A stretch of 64,000 nucleotides of DNA from Hyphomicrobiales bacterium (GCA_900471485.1 UCEU01000024.1:50453-114452), one strand, 5' to 3'. Positions 35,705-45,838 are shown, counted from the stretch's first letter. Notes: a model not told the origin generated them from the letters alone. Made by a program: numbers and translations.

Positions 35705-35980
35705 ATGACGGTACAAAGCGGCGTAGCGGTATCTCGGGACGTGGACGACACGCCCCGCGCGGTTGAAGCTCCTGATTTCCTGAACAGGATCGCGGAAGAA
35801 CTTCGGGCAAAGAGCGGCTCCGGCCTGCCGCTTTCCTGCTTCGTCGAACAGGTGAAGCTCCAGCTTGCCGGCGGCAGGACGCCGGAAGACCTGACCCATC
35901 AGCTGACCGGCCACCAGGGCAAATCGACCAACGATTGCTACAAGGCCTGGGCCATGCCGGACCATTGGTCCGAGCACTGA
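35705..35980 (+). CDS. Small hypothetical protein
   Basis: 91 residues, soluble, two cysteines, no transmembrane segment. A very strong GGAGGAGG site lies just ahead of the ATG, and the upstream 100 bases hold room for a promoter. The C-terminal half (LTGHQGKSTNDCYKAWAMPD) looks compact. I do not recognise the family. It is followed after 120 bases by the DUF1059 gene on the same strand. Confidence 0.65.
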   Translation: MTVQSGVAVSRDVDDTPRAVEAPDFLNRIAEELRAKSGSGLPLSCFVEQVKLQLAGGRTPEDLTHQLTGHQGKSTNDCYKAWAMPDHWSEH

Positions 35981-36100
35981 GGATGTGAAAACTCCGGCCG
36001 GTTTCTCTCTCCGGCCGGAACCTCTCGTCACTTCGAACATTCAGACATTATTGCGTGGAGGCGCAATGACGACCTCGAATTTCAGATGAAGGAGGAAACG

Positions 36101-36286
36101 ATGAGACTCTTCGAATGTGGAACGCTCGTGCCCGGCTGTGATTGGCACACCAGGGCCAATGACGACGCCGAAGTCGTCCGCCGTGCCGTCGAGCATATGC
36201 GCGAAGCGCACGGCGAGACCATTATCCGTGAAAACATGGTCGACAACATCAAGGCCCGCATCCGCAACGAGGCGAACGCGGCCTGA
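36101..36286 (+). CDS. DUF1059 domain protein
   Basis: 61 residues matching the DUF1059 layout: M-R-x-F-E-C-G at the start, V-P-G-C, W-x-x-x-A (about 14-20), then a helix EVVRRAVEHMREAHGE. The paired Cys and His suggest metal binding, unproven. AAGGAGGAAACG fixes the ATG at 36101, although an ATG 15 bases upstream is in frame. It converges with the CCA gene. Confidence 0.8.
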   Translation: MRLFECGTLVPGCDWHTRANDDAEVVRRAVEHMREAHGETIIRENMVDNIKARIRNEANAA

Positions 36287-36307
36287 TCAGAGATCACTCG
36301 TCATGGA

Positions 36308-37564
36308 TCATTTGGCGAGATCATCAAGCCGGGCGAGCAACGCCGCCCGGTCCATCTTGAAGTTTGCCTCGACCCACTCATTTTCCAGCGCTGACAACAG
36401 CTCACCCACCCGCCGGCCCGCCGGAACGCCTGCCGCCATCACATCGCCGCCGTTGACGGGAAACTGCGGCTTTGCCCAGACTTGCGCCTGCTCCAGCAGC
36501 TTGTTCAGCTGGCCTGAACGGCTCATCTCCGCCATATCCCCTTCCGCCTTCGACCGCGCCACCGCAAGCGCCAGCTTCAGCCGCGTGATGATGCCATCGG
36601 CGCCGTTGCGATAGAGCAACCGCTCGAACGCCGCCGACGAGAGCTCTTCGTTGACGGGCGCCGCACTCGCCCAGGCCTTGAAATAGGCCGCCTCGGCATT
36701 GGAAAGCTTCAGCCGCGCCGCCATCTTCGCCAGCCGCTCCGCATCCGGCGGCACGATCGATGCCAGCCGCAGCAAGGGATCGGGCGTCCAGCCCAGCGCC
36801 GGTTCCGTGGCCACCAACCCTGGAATGGCGTCGATGCCCCATTTTTCGGTTTCCGGCAGGATTTCCGTAAGCACCGCCACCTGCCGCATCCACAACAGCG
36901 CGCGTCCGGGATCCTGTGCCGCAAGCAGCTTGCGCAGTTCCGACCATACCCGCTCGGCCGACAGCGTCTTCAACTTCGCGCGTGCCGCGCTGCTCGCCCT
37001 GAGCGCGTCCGCATCCGGCCGGCCGGAGCCGTAATAGGCGAAGAAGCGGAAGAACCGGAGCACCCGCAGGTAATCCTCGGCGATCCGGGTCGCCGCGTCG
37101 CCGATGAAGCGGATGTTGCGCTTCTCGATATCGGCGAGCCCCCCCACCAGATCGACGACATCGCCCTTCTCGTCGGCATAGAGCGCGTTGATCGTCAGGT
37201 CGCGCCGCTCGGCGTCGGTCTGCCAGTCGGTGCTGAACGCCACCTTGGCGCGGCGGCCGTCGGTCTCGACATCGGCGCGCAGCGTCGTCACCTCGAACGG
37301 CTTGCCGTCGATGACAAGCGTTACCGTGCCATGCTCGACGCCTGTCGGGATGGCCTTGATCCCGGCCTTGGCGGCCCGCTCGATCACGGTCTCCGGCGTC
37401 AGCGTCGTCGCGATGTCGATGTCGTTCACGTCGAGCCCCATCAGGCTGTTGCGCACCGCGCCGCCGACCACGCGCCCCTCGCCGCCGTCGGCGTTGAGCA
37501 GCGCAAACACGCGCTTCAGCGCCGGGTCGTTGAACCAGGCTTGGTCAGCGAGGTTGGTGGTCAT
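36308..37564 (-). CDS. cca: CCA tRNA nucleotidyltransferase / poly(A) polymerase family
   Basis: 418 residues. The nucleotidyltransferase head has GGAVRNSLMG (34-43), DxD metal ligands in NDIDIATT (Asp48, Asp50) and RRDLTINALY (about 120-129), followed by the RNA-binding helical body ending in a coiled region. It adds or repairs the 3' CCA of tRNAs. The ATG overlaps the TGA of the Nudix gene (ATGA), so it is the third gene of a translationally coupled DUF1285-Nudix-cca operon. Confidence 0.93.
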   Translation of the reverse strand: MTTNLADQAWFNDPALKRVFALLNADGGEGRVVGGAVRNSLMGLDVNDIDIATTLTPETVIERAAKAGIKAIPTGVEHGTVTLVIDGKPFEVTTLRADVETDGRRAKVAFSTDWQTDAERRDLTINALYADEKGDVVDLVGGLADIEKRNIRFIGDAATRIAEDYLRVLRFFRFFAYYGSGRPDADALRASSAARAKLKTLSAERVWSELRKLLAAQDPGRALLWMRQVAVLTEILPETEKWGIDAIPGLVATEPALGWTPDPLLRLASIVPPDAERLAKMAARLKLSNAEAAYFKAWASAAPVNEELSSAAFERLLYRNGADGIITRLKLALAVARSKAEGDMAEMSRSGQLNKLLEQAQVWAKPQFPVNGGDVMAAGVPAGRRVGELLSALENEWVEANFKMDRAALLARLDDLAK

Positions 37565-38211
37565 GCGTAGAGCCTTTCGTAGAGCGTGCGGACGATGCCC
37601 GCGGTGATGCCCCATATCATCCGGGTTTCATAGGGCACGCGATAGAAATGCCGGTCGAGGCCGTCAACCATCCGCTTGTCGCGGGTGTGATTGCCGGGGT
37701 CCATCAGGAACGACAGCGGCACCTCGAAGACATCGGCGACCTCGTCGGGGTTCGGCTTCAGCTCGAAGCCGCGCTTGACGATGCCGAGAACCGGCGTGAT
37801 GCGAAAACCTGTCGATGCCAGATAGACCGGCAGCCTGCCGACCGTCTCGACATACGAGCCATCGAGCCCGATCTCCTCCTCCGTCTCGCGAACCGCGGCC
37901 TGCTCCGCCGATGCATCGACCGCGTCGATCGCGCCGCCCGGAAAGGCGATCTGGCCGGAATGCTTGCGCAGCGTCGCGGTGCGCAGCGTGAAGATCACAT
38001 GCGCCTCGTCTCCGTCGTCGACGACAGGCACGAGTACCGCCGCGTCGCGCAGCTTGAAGGTCTCCACCTGCGCGACGATCTCGGGATTGAGGATATGGTC
38101 GCCATGTTCGCGCCATGCCCGCTCCACCGGCCCGCCATTCTGATGAAGGGCGCGGCGGCGAAACTCTGCGGCGGAATAGAGCGGATTATGGCCAGGCATC
38201 TGATCGCTCAT
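37561..38211 (-). CDS. Nudix hydrolase, CoA pyrophosphatase type
   Basis: 216 residues. It has the UPF0035 signature LRTATLRKHSGQIAFPGG (about 76-93), typical of NudL/Nudt7 CoA diphosphatases, and an overlapping Nudix box with REEEE-like RETEEEIGL (about 108-116). Probable role is hydrolysis of CoA or acyl-CoA to phosphopantetheine and ADP. It overlaps both neighbours by four bases in the same operon. Confidence 0.88.
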   Translation of the reverse strand: MSDQMPGHNPLYSAAEFRRRALHQNGGPVERAWREHGDHILNPEIVAQVETFKLRDAAVLVPVVDDGDEAHVIFTLRTATLRKHSGQIAFPGGAIDAVDASAEQAAVRETEEEIGLDGSYVETVGRLPVYLASTGFRITPVLGIVKRGFELKPNPDEVADVFEVPLSFLMDPGNHTRDKRMVDGLDRHFYRVPYETRMIWGITAGIVRTLYERLYA

Positions 38212-38831
38212 CTCGAAAGCGCTTCCAGCTCGGCCGCCGGCATGACCGGGAAAACGGTACCGCCGGAGCGCAGACAGAACATCGAGACACCATCGATATC
38301 AAGCGTTTCGCTGAGTTCGATCAATTCGTACATGACCGCCCGCGCCACCAGCGCCTCCAGCCGGCCGCGCACATGCAGGTAGGGTTTCAGCTCGCTGTTT
38401 TCGCCATGGATCACGAACCGCAGCGCGTGCTCGGCGCCGGCCTCGACGACATCGCCGACATTGGTGCGGAAGGTCAGCAGCTGCTCGCCGTCGCGCTCGG
38501 TCGCATTCATCTCGACGGCGACGAAGGGCGCATCGACGACACGGATGCCGACCTTTTCCACAGGAGTTACGAGATAGGTTTTGTCATCCTCGTCGCGGCG
38601 CAGCACCGTCGAGAACAGGCGCACCAGCGGCGCGCGACCGATCGGCGTACCCATGTAGAACCAGGTGCCGTCGGCGCGGATCTCCATGTCGATGTCGCCG
38701 CAAAAGGGCGGATTCCACTTGTCGACGGGCGGAAGCCCGCGTTGCCCGTCGCCGCTGTCGCCGGCGGCGCGCGAAATCAGCGCCGCGAGACCGGCCGCGT
38801 CAGTCGTCGCCTTGATCTCTTCAGCTGCCAT
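38208..38831 (-). CDS. DUF1285 domain protein
   Basis: 207 residues. The segment GLPPVDKWNPPFCGDIDMEIRADGTWFYMGTPIGR (about 32-66) is characteristic of DUF1285, a beta-rich domain of unknown function. The rest is beta-rich with no catalytic motif visible. First gene of the operon with the Nudix and cca genes; divergent from moxR with 157 bases between. Confidence 0.85.
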   Translation of the reverse strand: MAAEEIKATTDAAGLAALISRAAGDSGDGQRGLPPVDKWNPPFCGDIDMEIRADGTWFYMGTPIGRAPLVRLFSTVLRRDEDDKTYLVTPVEKVGIRVVDAPFVAVEMNATERDGEQLLTFRTNVGDVVEAGAEHALRFVIHGENSELKPYLHVRGRLEALVARAVMYELIELSETLDIDGVSMFCLRSGGTVFPVMPAAELEALSR

Positions 38832-38988
38832 TCTTCCGTCCCGGTTTGCTTTTACTCAACGCTGTCACGAGATAGTCATTCGAAACGAACTTGTCAGCCC
38901 GTAACAACTCCATAAGTCTATCGGGTATGAGGCTTGCCTGTAAGTCCGACGATTCGCGACGAATGATTTCAGCCGCTGGAGATGCCTG

Positions 38989-39999
38989 ATGGGTATGATG
39001 AAGACCGAAGCCCCGCTCGATGAAAAAGCGATGGTCGCCGCAGCCGAAAAGGCGCTGGCCGATATCGCGCTGGTCCGCGGCGAGGTTTCGAAGGTGATCT
39101 TCGGTCAGGAGAGCGTCGTCGAGAACACGCTTCTCGCCGTTCTCTCGGGCGGCCACGCACTGCTCGTCGGTGTCCCCGGCCTCGCCAAGACCAAGCTGGT
39201 CACCACGCTCGGCGACGTGCTCGGCCTTGCCGGCAACCGCATCCAGTTCACGCCCGACCTGATGCCGTCGGATATCCTCGGCTCCGAAGTGATGGACCAG
39301 GACGAGAGCGGCCGCCGCTCCTTCCGCTTCGTCAAGGGACCGGTCTTCGCCCAGCTCCTGATGGCCGATGAAATCAACCGCGCCTCGCCGCGCACCCAGT
39401 CCGCCCTTCTGCAGTCGATGCAGGAGTACCACATCACCGTCGCCGGCCAGCGCTACGACCTGCCCGCTCCCTTCCACGTGCTCGCCACGCAGAACCCGCT
39501 GGAGCAGGAAGGAACCTATCCGCTCCCGGAAGCACAGCTCGACCGCTTTCTGCTGCAGGTGGACGTAAACTATCCCGAGCTCGCCGCCGAACGCCAGATT
39601 CTCCTTGAAACCACCGGCCTCAGCGAAACCAAACCGCAGGCGATCCTCAATGCCGAGCGGCTGGTCGAGATCCAGACGCTGATCCGCCAGATGCCGGTCA
39701 GCGACAAGGTGGTCGACGCCATCCTCTCGCTCGTCCGCTCCGCCCGTCCGGGCCAGGGCAATGCCGGCACCGACAAGCATGTCGCCTGGGGTCCCGGTCC
39801 GCGCGCCGGCCAGGCGATGATGCTCTGCGCCCGCGCCCGCGCCCTCTACGAAGGCCGCCTTGCCCCGTCGCTCGATGACGTGCATGCGCTGGCCGAGCCC
39901 GTTCTGCAGCATCGCATGGCGCTGACCTTCGCCGCCCGCGCCGAGGGCATGTCCGTCCGCGACGTCATCGCCGGGCTGGTCAAGCAGGCCCGGGCATAA
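38989..39999 (+). CDS. MoxR-family AAA+ ATPase
   Basis: 336 residues. Walker A is GVPGLAKTK (about 60-68), Walker B LLMADEINRA, then sensor 1 ATQNPLEQEGTYPLPEAQLDRF and a C-terminal lid. MoxR proteins act as chaperones that mature or insert cofactors into vWA-domain partners. It heads a five-gene unit with DUF58, BatA-type and two further genes, the usual MoxR neighbourhood. Confidence 0.93.
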   Translation: MGMMKTEAPLDEKAMVAAAEKALADIALVRGEVSKVIFGQESVVENTLLAVLSGGHALLVGVPGLAKTKLVTTLGDVLGLAGNRIQFTPDLMPSDILGSEVMDQDESGRRSFRFVKGPVFAQLLMADEINRASPRTQSALLQSMQEYHITVAGQRYDLPAPFHVLATQNPLEQEGTYPLPEAQLDRFLLQVDVNYPELAAERQILLETTGLSETKPQAILNAERLVEIQTLIRQMPVSDKVVDAILSLVRSARPGQGNAGTDKHVAWGPGPRAGQAMMLCARARALYEGRLAPSLDDVHALAEPVLQHRMALTFAARAEGMSVRDVIAGLVKQARA

Positions 40000-40039
40000 G
40001 CCCCAGAAAACAACGGACAGGATAAGGGAAGCCTCACGC

Positions 40040-40960
40040 GTGGCATCTATCGGACAGATCGTCAATCCGACCCCAGGCAGCGACGCGCTCGCCCGCGCAA
40101 GGCAGCGCGCCAGCCTCGTGCCGGATTGCCTGGTCGAGGCCAAGCGTATCGCCAACAGCGTGATCAGCGGCTGGCACGGCCGCCGCAAGCGCGGCATCGG
40201 CGAGAATTTCTGGCAGTTCCGTCCTTATAGCGAAGGCGAGAGCCTGTCGCGCATCGACTGGCGCCGATCCGCCCGCGACGACCATACCTATATCCGCGAC
40301 CGCGAATGGGAAGCCGCCCACACCGTCTGGCTCTGGGCCGACATGTCGCCGTCGATGATGTACAAGTCGAGCTATGCCGGCGCCTCCAAGGAGAGCCGCG
40401 CGCTCGTCATCATGCTGGCGCTCGCCGAAATCCTCGCACGCTCCGGCGAACGCATCGGCTGCCCCGGCGTGATGGAGCCGGTTTCGGCCCGCAACGCCGC
40501 CGAACGGCTGGCGACCGCGCTGATGCACGCCCCCCTCACGGGCGGCCTGCCCGACACCGCGATGATCCGCGGCTGGAGCGAACTCGTCCTCATCGGCGAT
40601 TTCCTCGACAGTTCGAAAGCCGTTATGGACCGCATCGCGCCGCTCGCCCGTCGCGGCCTGCGCGGCCATGTGATCGAGGTTGCCGACCCGGCCGAGGAGC
40701 TGTTTCCCTATAACGGCCGCACCGAGTTCACCGACCCTGAGACCGGCGACAAGCTGACCTCGGGCCGGGCCGAGAACGTCCGCGAGGCCTATAGCCAGGC
40801 CTATTTCGCCCGTCGCGACGATCTTCGCCAGTCGCTGCGCCATCTCGGCTGGACCTTCGTCAGCCACCGTACCGACCATCTCGCCTCCGAGGCGCTGGTC
40901 GCCGTTCACATGTATCTCTCCGGCATGCCGGCCAAGGCCACGCATGGAGGGCAGCTATGA
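40040..40960 (+). CDS. DUF58 domain protein
   Basis: 306 residues. The DUF58 core FRPYSEGESLSRIDWRRSARDDHTYIRD (about 57-84) is clear, followed by a vWA-like stretch ADMSPSMMYKS in which the metal site is only partly kept. DUF58 proteins typically accompany MoxR and BatA/B. Its stop overlaps the next start (ATGA), showing coupling. Confidence 0.9.
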   Translation: MASIGQIVNPTPGSDALARARQRASLVPDCLVEAKRIANSVISGWHGRRKRGIGENFWQFRPYSEGESLSRIDWRRSARDDHTYIRDREWEAAHTVWLWADMSPSMMYKSSYAGASKESRALVIMLALAEILARSGERIGCPGVMEPVSARNAAERLATALMHAPLTGGLPDTAMIRGWSELVLIGDFLDSSKAVMDRIAPLARRGLRGHVIEVADPAEELFPYNGRTEFTDPETGDKLTSGRAENVREAYSQAYFARRDDLRQSLRHLGWTFVSHRTDHLASEALVAVHMYLSGMPAKATHGGQL

Positions 40961-43767
40961 ACGCCCTTCCCTTCGCTTTCGCCTATCCCGCCATCCTCGG
41001 TGCCCTCGTGGCCCTGCCGGTCATCTGGTGGCTGCTGCGCCTGACGCCGCCGCGCCCAAAGAGCGAAGTCTTCCCGCCGCTGAAGATTCTCGCGACCGTG
41101 CTGAAGCGCGAGGAAACGCCGTCGCAGAGCCCGTGGTGGCTGACGCTGCTGCGCATGCTGCTCGCCGCCGCCGTCATCCTCGCCATCGCCGATCCGGTCT
41201 TCAACCCTCGCACCAGCTCGATCGCATCAGGCGGCCCGCTCGTCCTCTTCGTCGACAACAGCTGGGTCTCTTCGCCCGACTGGGAACGCCGCGTCCAGAC
41301 GGCGGATGCCCTGATCGACGATGCGGAGTCGGCCGGCACGCCGGTTGCCATCGCGTTCACCGCCGATCCCTCGAACGACGCGGTCGCCGGCACAGCCGCC
41401 GTCGCCCGCGACAAGCTGCGCGCCGCCGAACCGAAGCCGCTGGTGCCGGATCGCGAACGCGCCTTCACGGCGCTGCGCGCGGCGCTCAATGGCGTCCATC
41501 CCGGCACGCTCGCCTTCCTGACCGATGGTGCGGCCTCGAAGGACAACGACGCGATCGTCCGCCAACTCTCCGACCTGCAGCCCGCCCAGCTCCGCCTGAT
41601 AACCGGCGACACCACGGATACCGTGGCGATCACCGATGCCGGCAACGCCGCCGATGCGATGACCGTCACCGCGACACGTCTCGACCCGGCCAGCGCCGCC
41701 ACCCTGCCGCTGACCGCGCAGGACAGCCAGGGCCGCGCCATTGCCGCCGGCACCGTCGCATTCCAGCCGGGACAGGCCGTCGCCTCCGGCACCATCGCGG
41801 CGCCCTTCGAGATGCGCAACGATTTCGCCCGCGTCACCATCGACAACCACGCGACCGCGGGCGCCGTCCATCTGCTCGATGACGGCTTCAAGCGCCGCCG
41901 CGTCGTGCTGCTCTCCGGCGAAGCCACCGACAATTTCCAGCCGCTGCTCTCGCCACTCTATTACATCCAGCGCGCCCTGCAGCCCTATGCCGACCTGATC
42001 GAGCCGAATTCGCCCGATCTCGCCACCTCGATCCCCGACCTCCTTTCGCAGAACCCCTCGGTCATCGTCATGGCCGATATCGGCCGCCTGCCGCAGGAAA
42101 CCTACGAGCCGCTGCAGCGCTGGATCGCCAATGGCGGCACGCTGATCCGCTTCGCCGGCCCGCGCCTCGCCGCCGCCCCCGCCGATGATCCGCTGGTGCC
42201 GGTGACGTTGCGACAGGGCGAACGCGCCCTCGGCGGCGCGCTCTCCTGGGCGGAACCGCAGCCGCTGGCCGAGTTCCCCAATTTCGGTCCCTTCGCCGGC
42301 ATGCCGAAGCCGACCGATGTCACCGTCAAGCGCCAGGTGCTGGCCGAGCCGACCCCCGATCTTGCCGAGCGCACCTGGGCAAGCCTTGCCGACGGCACGC
42401 CGCTGGTCACCACCAAGCCGATGAATGCCGGCCGCATCGTCCTCTTCCACGTCAGCGCCGAGGCCACATGGTCCGACCTGCCGATATCGGGCAACTTCGT
42501 CGAGATGCTGCGCCGGATCGTCCAGCTTGCCCGCTCGGGCGGCGTCACCTCCGAGGCCGGCGGCGCAACGACGGCCGAGGCCCTGCCGCCCTTCCGGCTC
42601 CTGACCGCCAAGGGCGCGTTGAGCACAGAAACCGGCGCCGCCCGCCCGCTGATCCCGAACGCCAAGACGGAGCCCGTCGCAAGCTTCGAGAACCCACCCG
42701 GCCTTTACGGCTCGGAAGACGGCTTCACCGCGCTTAACGTGTTGCCCGCCAAGGCCGAGCTCAAGCCGCTCGACACATCCGGCGTGACGCTGGTGCGCGA
42801 GGGACTGATCGGCGGCGAGACATGGTCGGCGAAGCCCGCCCTGTTCCTGATCGCCTTCCTGCTTCTCCTGCTCGACAGCCTGATCGTGATGTTCATGAGC
42901 GGCGCCTTCTCGCGCATGCGCCCGGCCGTCAGGACCGCGGCACTCGTTGCCGTCGCCGTCAGCGCCGCGTTTCTGCTGCAGCCCGGCCAATCGCATGCCG
43001 ACGACAGCAAGCCCGGCGACGATCTCGCCATGCAGCGGCTCGACAACACCCATCTCGCCTATGTCGTCACCGGCGAGCAGGATGTCGATCATATCTCTGA
43101 ACGCGGCCTTGAAGGGCTGACCGAATACCTCACCTTCCGCACGACGCTGGAGCCGGCGCCGCCGGTCGGCCTCGATCTCACCAAGGACGAGCTCGCCTTC
43201 TATCCGATCATCTACTGGCCGATCTCGGCCACCGCGCCGATGCCGTCGGCCGCCGCGATCAACAAGATCGACGCCTACATGCGTTCCGGCGGCACCGTGC
43301 TCTTCGACACCCGCGACCAGTTCAGCGCGCTTGATAACAGCGGCGGCAGCAGCGCCAATGGCGAGCGGCTGCAGCAGATCCTCGCCAACCTCGACATCCC
43401 GCCGCTGGAACCGGTTCCCACCGACCACGTGCTCACCAAGTCCTTCTACCTGCTCTCGAGCTTCCCCGGCCGCTACGCCGGCAGCCCGCTCTGGATCGAG
43501 GCGCGGCAGGACAATCGCTCCACGGAAGGAAAGCCGACCGCATCCGCCGACGGCGTCTCGCCGATCCTCATCACCGGCAACGACTTCGCCGGCGCCTGGG
43601 CGGTGGACGACAATGGCGTGCCGATGCTGCCGACCGTGCCGCCGGACGAGGCCCAGCGCGAATACGCCTATCGCAGCGGCGTCAACATCATGATGTATAT
43701 GCTGACCGGCAACTACAAGACCGACCAGGTCCACATCCCCGCCCTCCTCGAACGGTTGGGACAGTGA
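40957..43767 (+). CDS. BatA N-domain / DUF4159 membrane protein
   Basis: 936 residues. The N-terminus is a BatA-type double-helix region (about 8-85, PAILGALVALPVIWWLLRL). A vWA-like domain (about 88-280) has a degenerate metal site (VDNSWVS). A long central part includes a GATase-like fold region, two membrane helices lie near 625-675, and a C-terminal DUF4159 domain runs from about 690 to 936 (DLAMQRLDNTHLAYV onward). It is an inner-membrane protein with large periplasmic parts, a likely partner of the MoxR ATPase. Single-base gap to the next gene. Confidence 0.87.
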   Translation: MNALPFAFAYPAILGALVALPVIWWLLRLTPPRPKSEVFPPLKILATVLKREETPSQSPWWLTLLRMLLAAAVILAIADPVFNPRTSSIASGGPLVLFVDNSWVSSPDWERRVQTADALIDDAESAGTPVAIAFTADPSNDAVAGTAAVARDKLRAAEPKPLVPDRERAFTALRAALNGVHPGTLAFLTDGAASKDNDAIVRQLSDLQPAQLRLITGDTTDTVAITDAGNAADAMTVTATRLDPASAATLPLTAQDSQGRAIAAGTVAFQPGQAVASGTIAAPFEMRNDFARVTIDNHATAGAVHLLDDGFKRRRVVLLSGEATDNFQPLLSPLYYIQRALQPYADLIEPNSPDLATSIPDLLSQNPSVIVMADIGRLPQETYEPLQRWIANGGTLIRFAGPRLAAAPADDPLVPVTLRQGERALGGALSWAEPQPLAEFPNFGPFAGMPKPTDVTVKRQVLAEPTPDLAERTWASLADGTPLVTTKPMNAGRIVLFHVSAEATWSDLPISGNFVEMLRRIVQLARSGGVTSEAGGATTAEALPPFRLLTAKGALSTETGAARPLIPNAKTEPVASFENPPGLYGSEDGFTALNVLPAKAELKPLDTSGVTLVREGLIGGETWSAKPALFLIAFLLLLLDSLIVMFMSGAFSRMRPAVRTAALVAVAVSAAFLLQPGQSHADDSKPGDDLAMQRLDNTHLAYVVTGEQDVDHISERGLEGLTEYLTFRTTLEPAPPVGLDLTKDELAFYPIIYWPISATAPMPSAAAINKIDAYMRSGGTVLFDTRDQFSALDNSGGSSANGERLQQILANLDIPPLEPVPTDHVLTKSFYLLSSFPGRYAGSPLWIEARQDNRSTEGKPTASADGVSPILITGNDFAGAWAVDDNGVPMLPTVPPDEAQREYAYRSGVNIMMYMLTGNYKTDQVHIPALLERLGQ

Positions 43768-43768
43768 C

Positions 43769-45838
43769 ATGACGATCGATTTCTCGCCCTTCATCCCCTG
43801 GCCGTTGCTTGCCGTGCTGACACTCGTGGTCGTCGCCATCGCAGCGCTCGCGATCTTCAGGGGCGTGCGCGGCGCCTGGGTCCGCACCATCGCGGCGCTG
43901 GCCCTGCTCGCGGCGCTGGCCAACCCGCTGCTGCTGCAGGAAGATCGCGAACAGCTGTCGACCGTCGTCCCCGTCATCGTCGACCGCAGCCAGAGCCAGC
44001 AGACACCGGAACGCGTGAAGATGACCGACGAGGCGCTGGCGGAACTCAAGGACCGCCTGTCGCGCTTCCCCGGCATCGAGCCGCGCTACGTCGATGCGAC
44101 GGAACCGGAAGAGTCAGACGCTCCCTCCACCCGCCTGTTCAACGCCTTGTCCGCCGCCGTGGCCGACGTGCCGCCCGCGCGCATCGGCGGCGCCATCATG
44201 CTGACGGACGGCGAGGTGCATGACGTGCCCGGCGTCAACCAGGCGCTCGGCTTCGACGCGCCGATCCACGGCCTGATAACAGGCAAGGCCGACGAGTTCG
44301 ACCGCCGCATCGAGGTGATCAAGGCGCCGCGCTTCGGCATCGTCAACGAGGAGCAACAGCTGGTCCTGCGCGTCTTCGACGACGGCCCGAGCCCGGGCGG
44401 CACCGCCGATGTCACCGTCAAGCTCAACGGCAACGAGATCGCCACGCTGCAGGCCACGCCCGGCCAGGACACGCCCTTCTCCTTCAAGGTCGAACGCGGC
44501 GGCAGCAACGTGCTGGAATTTTCCGTGGCCACCCTTCCCGGCGAGGTCACCCAGGCCAACAACCGCGCCGTCCATGTCATCGACGGCATCCGCGAGAACC
44601 TGCGCGTGCTCCTCGTCTCCGGCGAGCCGCATGCCGGCGAGCGCGCCTGGCGCAACCTCCTGAAGTCCGACGCCTCCGTCGATCTCGTCCACTTCACCAT
44701 CCTGCGCCCGCCGGAAAAGCAGGACGGCACGCCGATCAACGAGCTGTCGCTGATCGCCTTTCCCACGCGAGAACTCTTCGTCGACAAGATCAAGGACTTC
44801 GACCTGATCATCTTCGACCGCTACCAGCATCGCGGCGTGCTGCCGATCCTCTATTACGACTACATCGCCCAGTACGTCGAAAATGGCGGCGCACTGCTGA
44901 TCGCGGCCGGCCCCGAACATGCGGGCCAGGATTCGATCGCGCTGACGCCGCTCTCCTCCGTGCTGCCCGCGGCCCCCACCGGCCAGATGATCGAGAAGCC
45001 TTTCTATCCCCGCCTGTCTGACGAGGGGAAGAAGCATCCTGTCACCCGTGGCCTCGACGGCTCCGCCGACGAGCCGCCTCACTGGGGTCGCTGGTTCCGC
45101 TCCGTCGGCGTCGAGCCGCCGCAGGGCGAGACCGTCATGGTCGGCGCCGACAACAATCCACTGCTGGTGCTGAACCGCGCCGGCCAGGGCCGCGTCGCCA
45201 TGCTCCTGTCCGATCAGGGCTGGCTATGGGCGCGCGGCTTCGAAGGCGGCGGCCCGCACGTCTCGCTCTATCGCCGCATCGCTCACTGGCTGATGAAGGA
45301 GCCGGCGCTCGAAGAGGAAGCGCTGACGGCGCGCGCCTCCGGCCGCACGCTGGAGATCACCCGCCAGACCATCGGCGACAATCCCGGCAACGCCACCGTG
45401 CGCTACCCCTCCGGCAAGACCGAGACCCTGCCGCTGACCCAATCCGAACCCGGCCTCTTCAAGGCCGAGAAGAAGATGGACGAGATCGGCCTGTTCGAGA
45501 TCAGCAACGGCGATTTGTCGACGCTCGTCCATGTCGGCGCCGTCGATGCGCCCGAATTCAAGGCGATGATCTCGACCACCGAGAGCCTGAAGCCTATATC
45601 AGACAAGACACGCGGCCTCGTTACCCGTGTCGCCGACAAGGATGGCGCCGTGACGATCCCGCCGATCCTGCCTGTTCGCGGGCAGATCCGCGTGACCGAC
45701 AACGAGCGCATGCAGATCCACCTGACCAATGAGACGGTGCTGAAAGGCATCAACACCCTGCCGCTCTTCGCGGGCTTCGCCGGCGTCGGCGTCCTGCTGC
45801 TCGCCTTCGGTGCCATGTGGTGGCGCGAAGGCCGGTAG
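43769..45838 (+). CDS. Large membrane protein of the MoxR cluster
   Basis: 689 residues. Two N-terminal helices (about 12-55), one C-terminal helix (about 662-682), and between them a periplasmic region that starts vWA-like (VVPVIVDRSQSQQ) and continues into a GATase1-like fold (ENLRVLLVSGEPHAGER; GGALLIAAGPEHAG). The catalytic Cys of true amidotransferases is not seen. It follows the BatA-type gene directly and shares its topology. Known in MoxR clusters as an uncharacterised member. Confidence 0.83.
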   Translation: MTIDFSPFIPWPLLAVLTLVVVAIAALAIFRGVRGAWVRTIAALALLAALANPLLLQEDREQLSTVVPVIVDRSQSQQTPERVKMTDEALAELKDRLSRFPGIEPRYVDATEPEESDAPSTRLFNALSAAVADVPPARIGGAIMLTDGEVHDVPGVNQALGFDAPIHGLITGKADEFDRRIEVIKAPRFGIVNEEQQLVLRVFDDGPSPGGTADVTVKLNGNEIATLQATPGQDTPFSFKVERGGSNVLEFSVATLPGEVTQANNRAVHVIDGIRENLRVLLVSGEPHAGERAWRNLLKSDASVDLVHFTILRPPEKQDGTPINELSLIAFPTRELFVDKIKDFDLIIFDRYQHRGVLPILYYDYIAQYVENGGALLIAAGPEHAGQDSIALTPLSSVLPAAPTGQMIEKPFYPRLSDEGKKHPVTRGLDGSADEPPHWGRWFRSVGVEPPQGETVMVGADNNPLLVLNRAGQGRVAMLLSDQGWLWARGFEGGGPHVSLYRRIAHWLMKEPALEEEALTARASGRTLEITRQTIGDNPGNATVRYPSGKTETLPLTQSEPGLFKAEKKMDEIGLFEISNGDLSTLVHVGAVDAPEFKAMISTTESLKPISDKTRGLVTRVADKDGAVTIPPILPVRGQIRVTDNERMQIHLTNETVLKGINTLPLFAGFAGVGVLLLAFGAMWWREGR

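Noticed and set aside
41227..44076. 949-codon minus-strand frame over the BatA/DUF4159 gene
   Set aside because: Antisense shadow; its mirror frame is a well-supported gene with close operon spacing.
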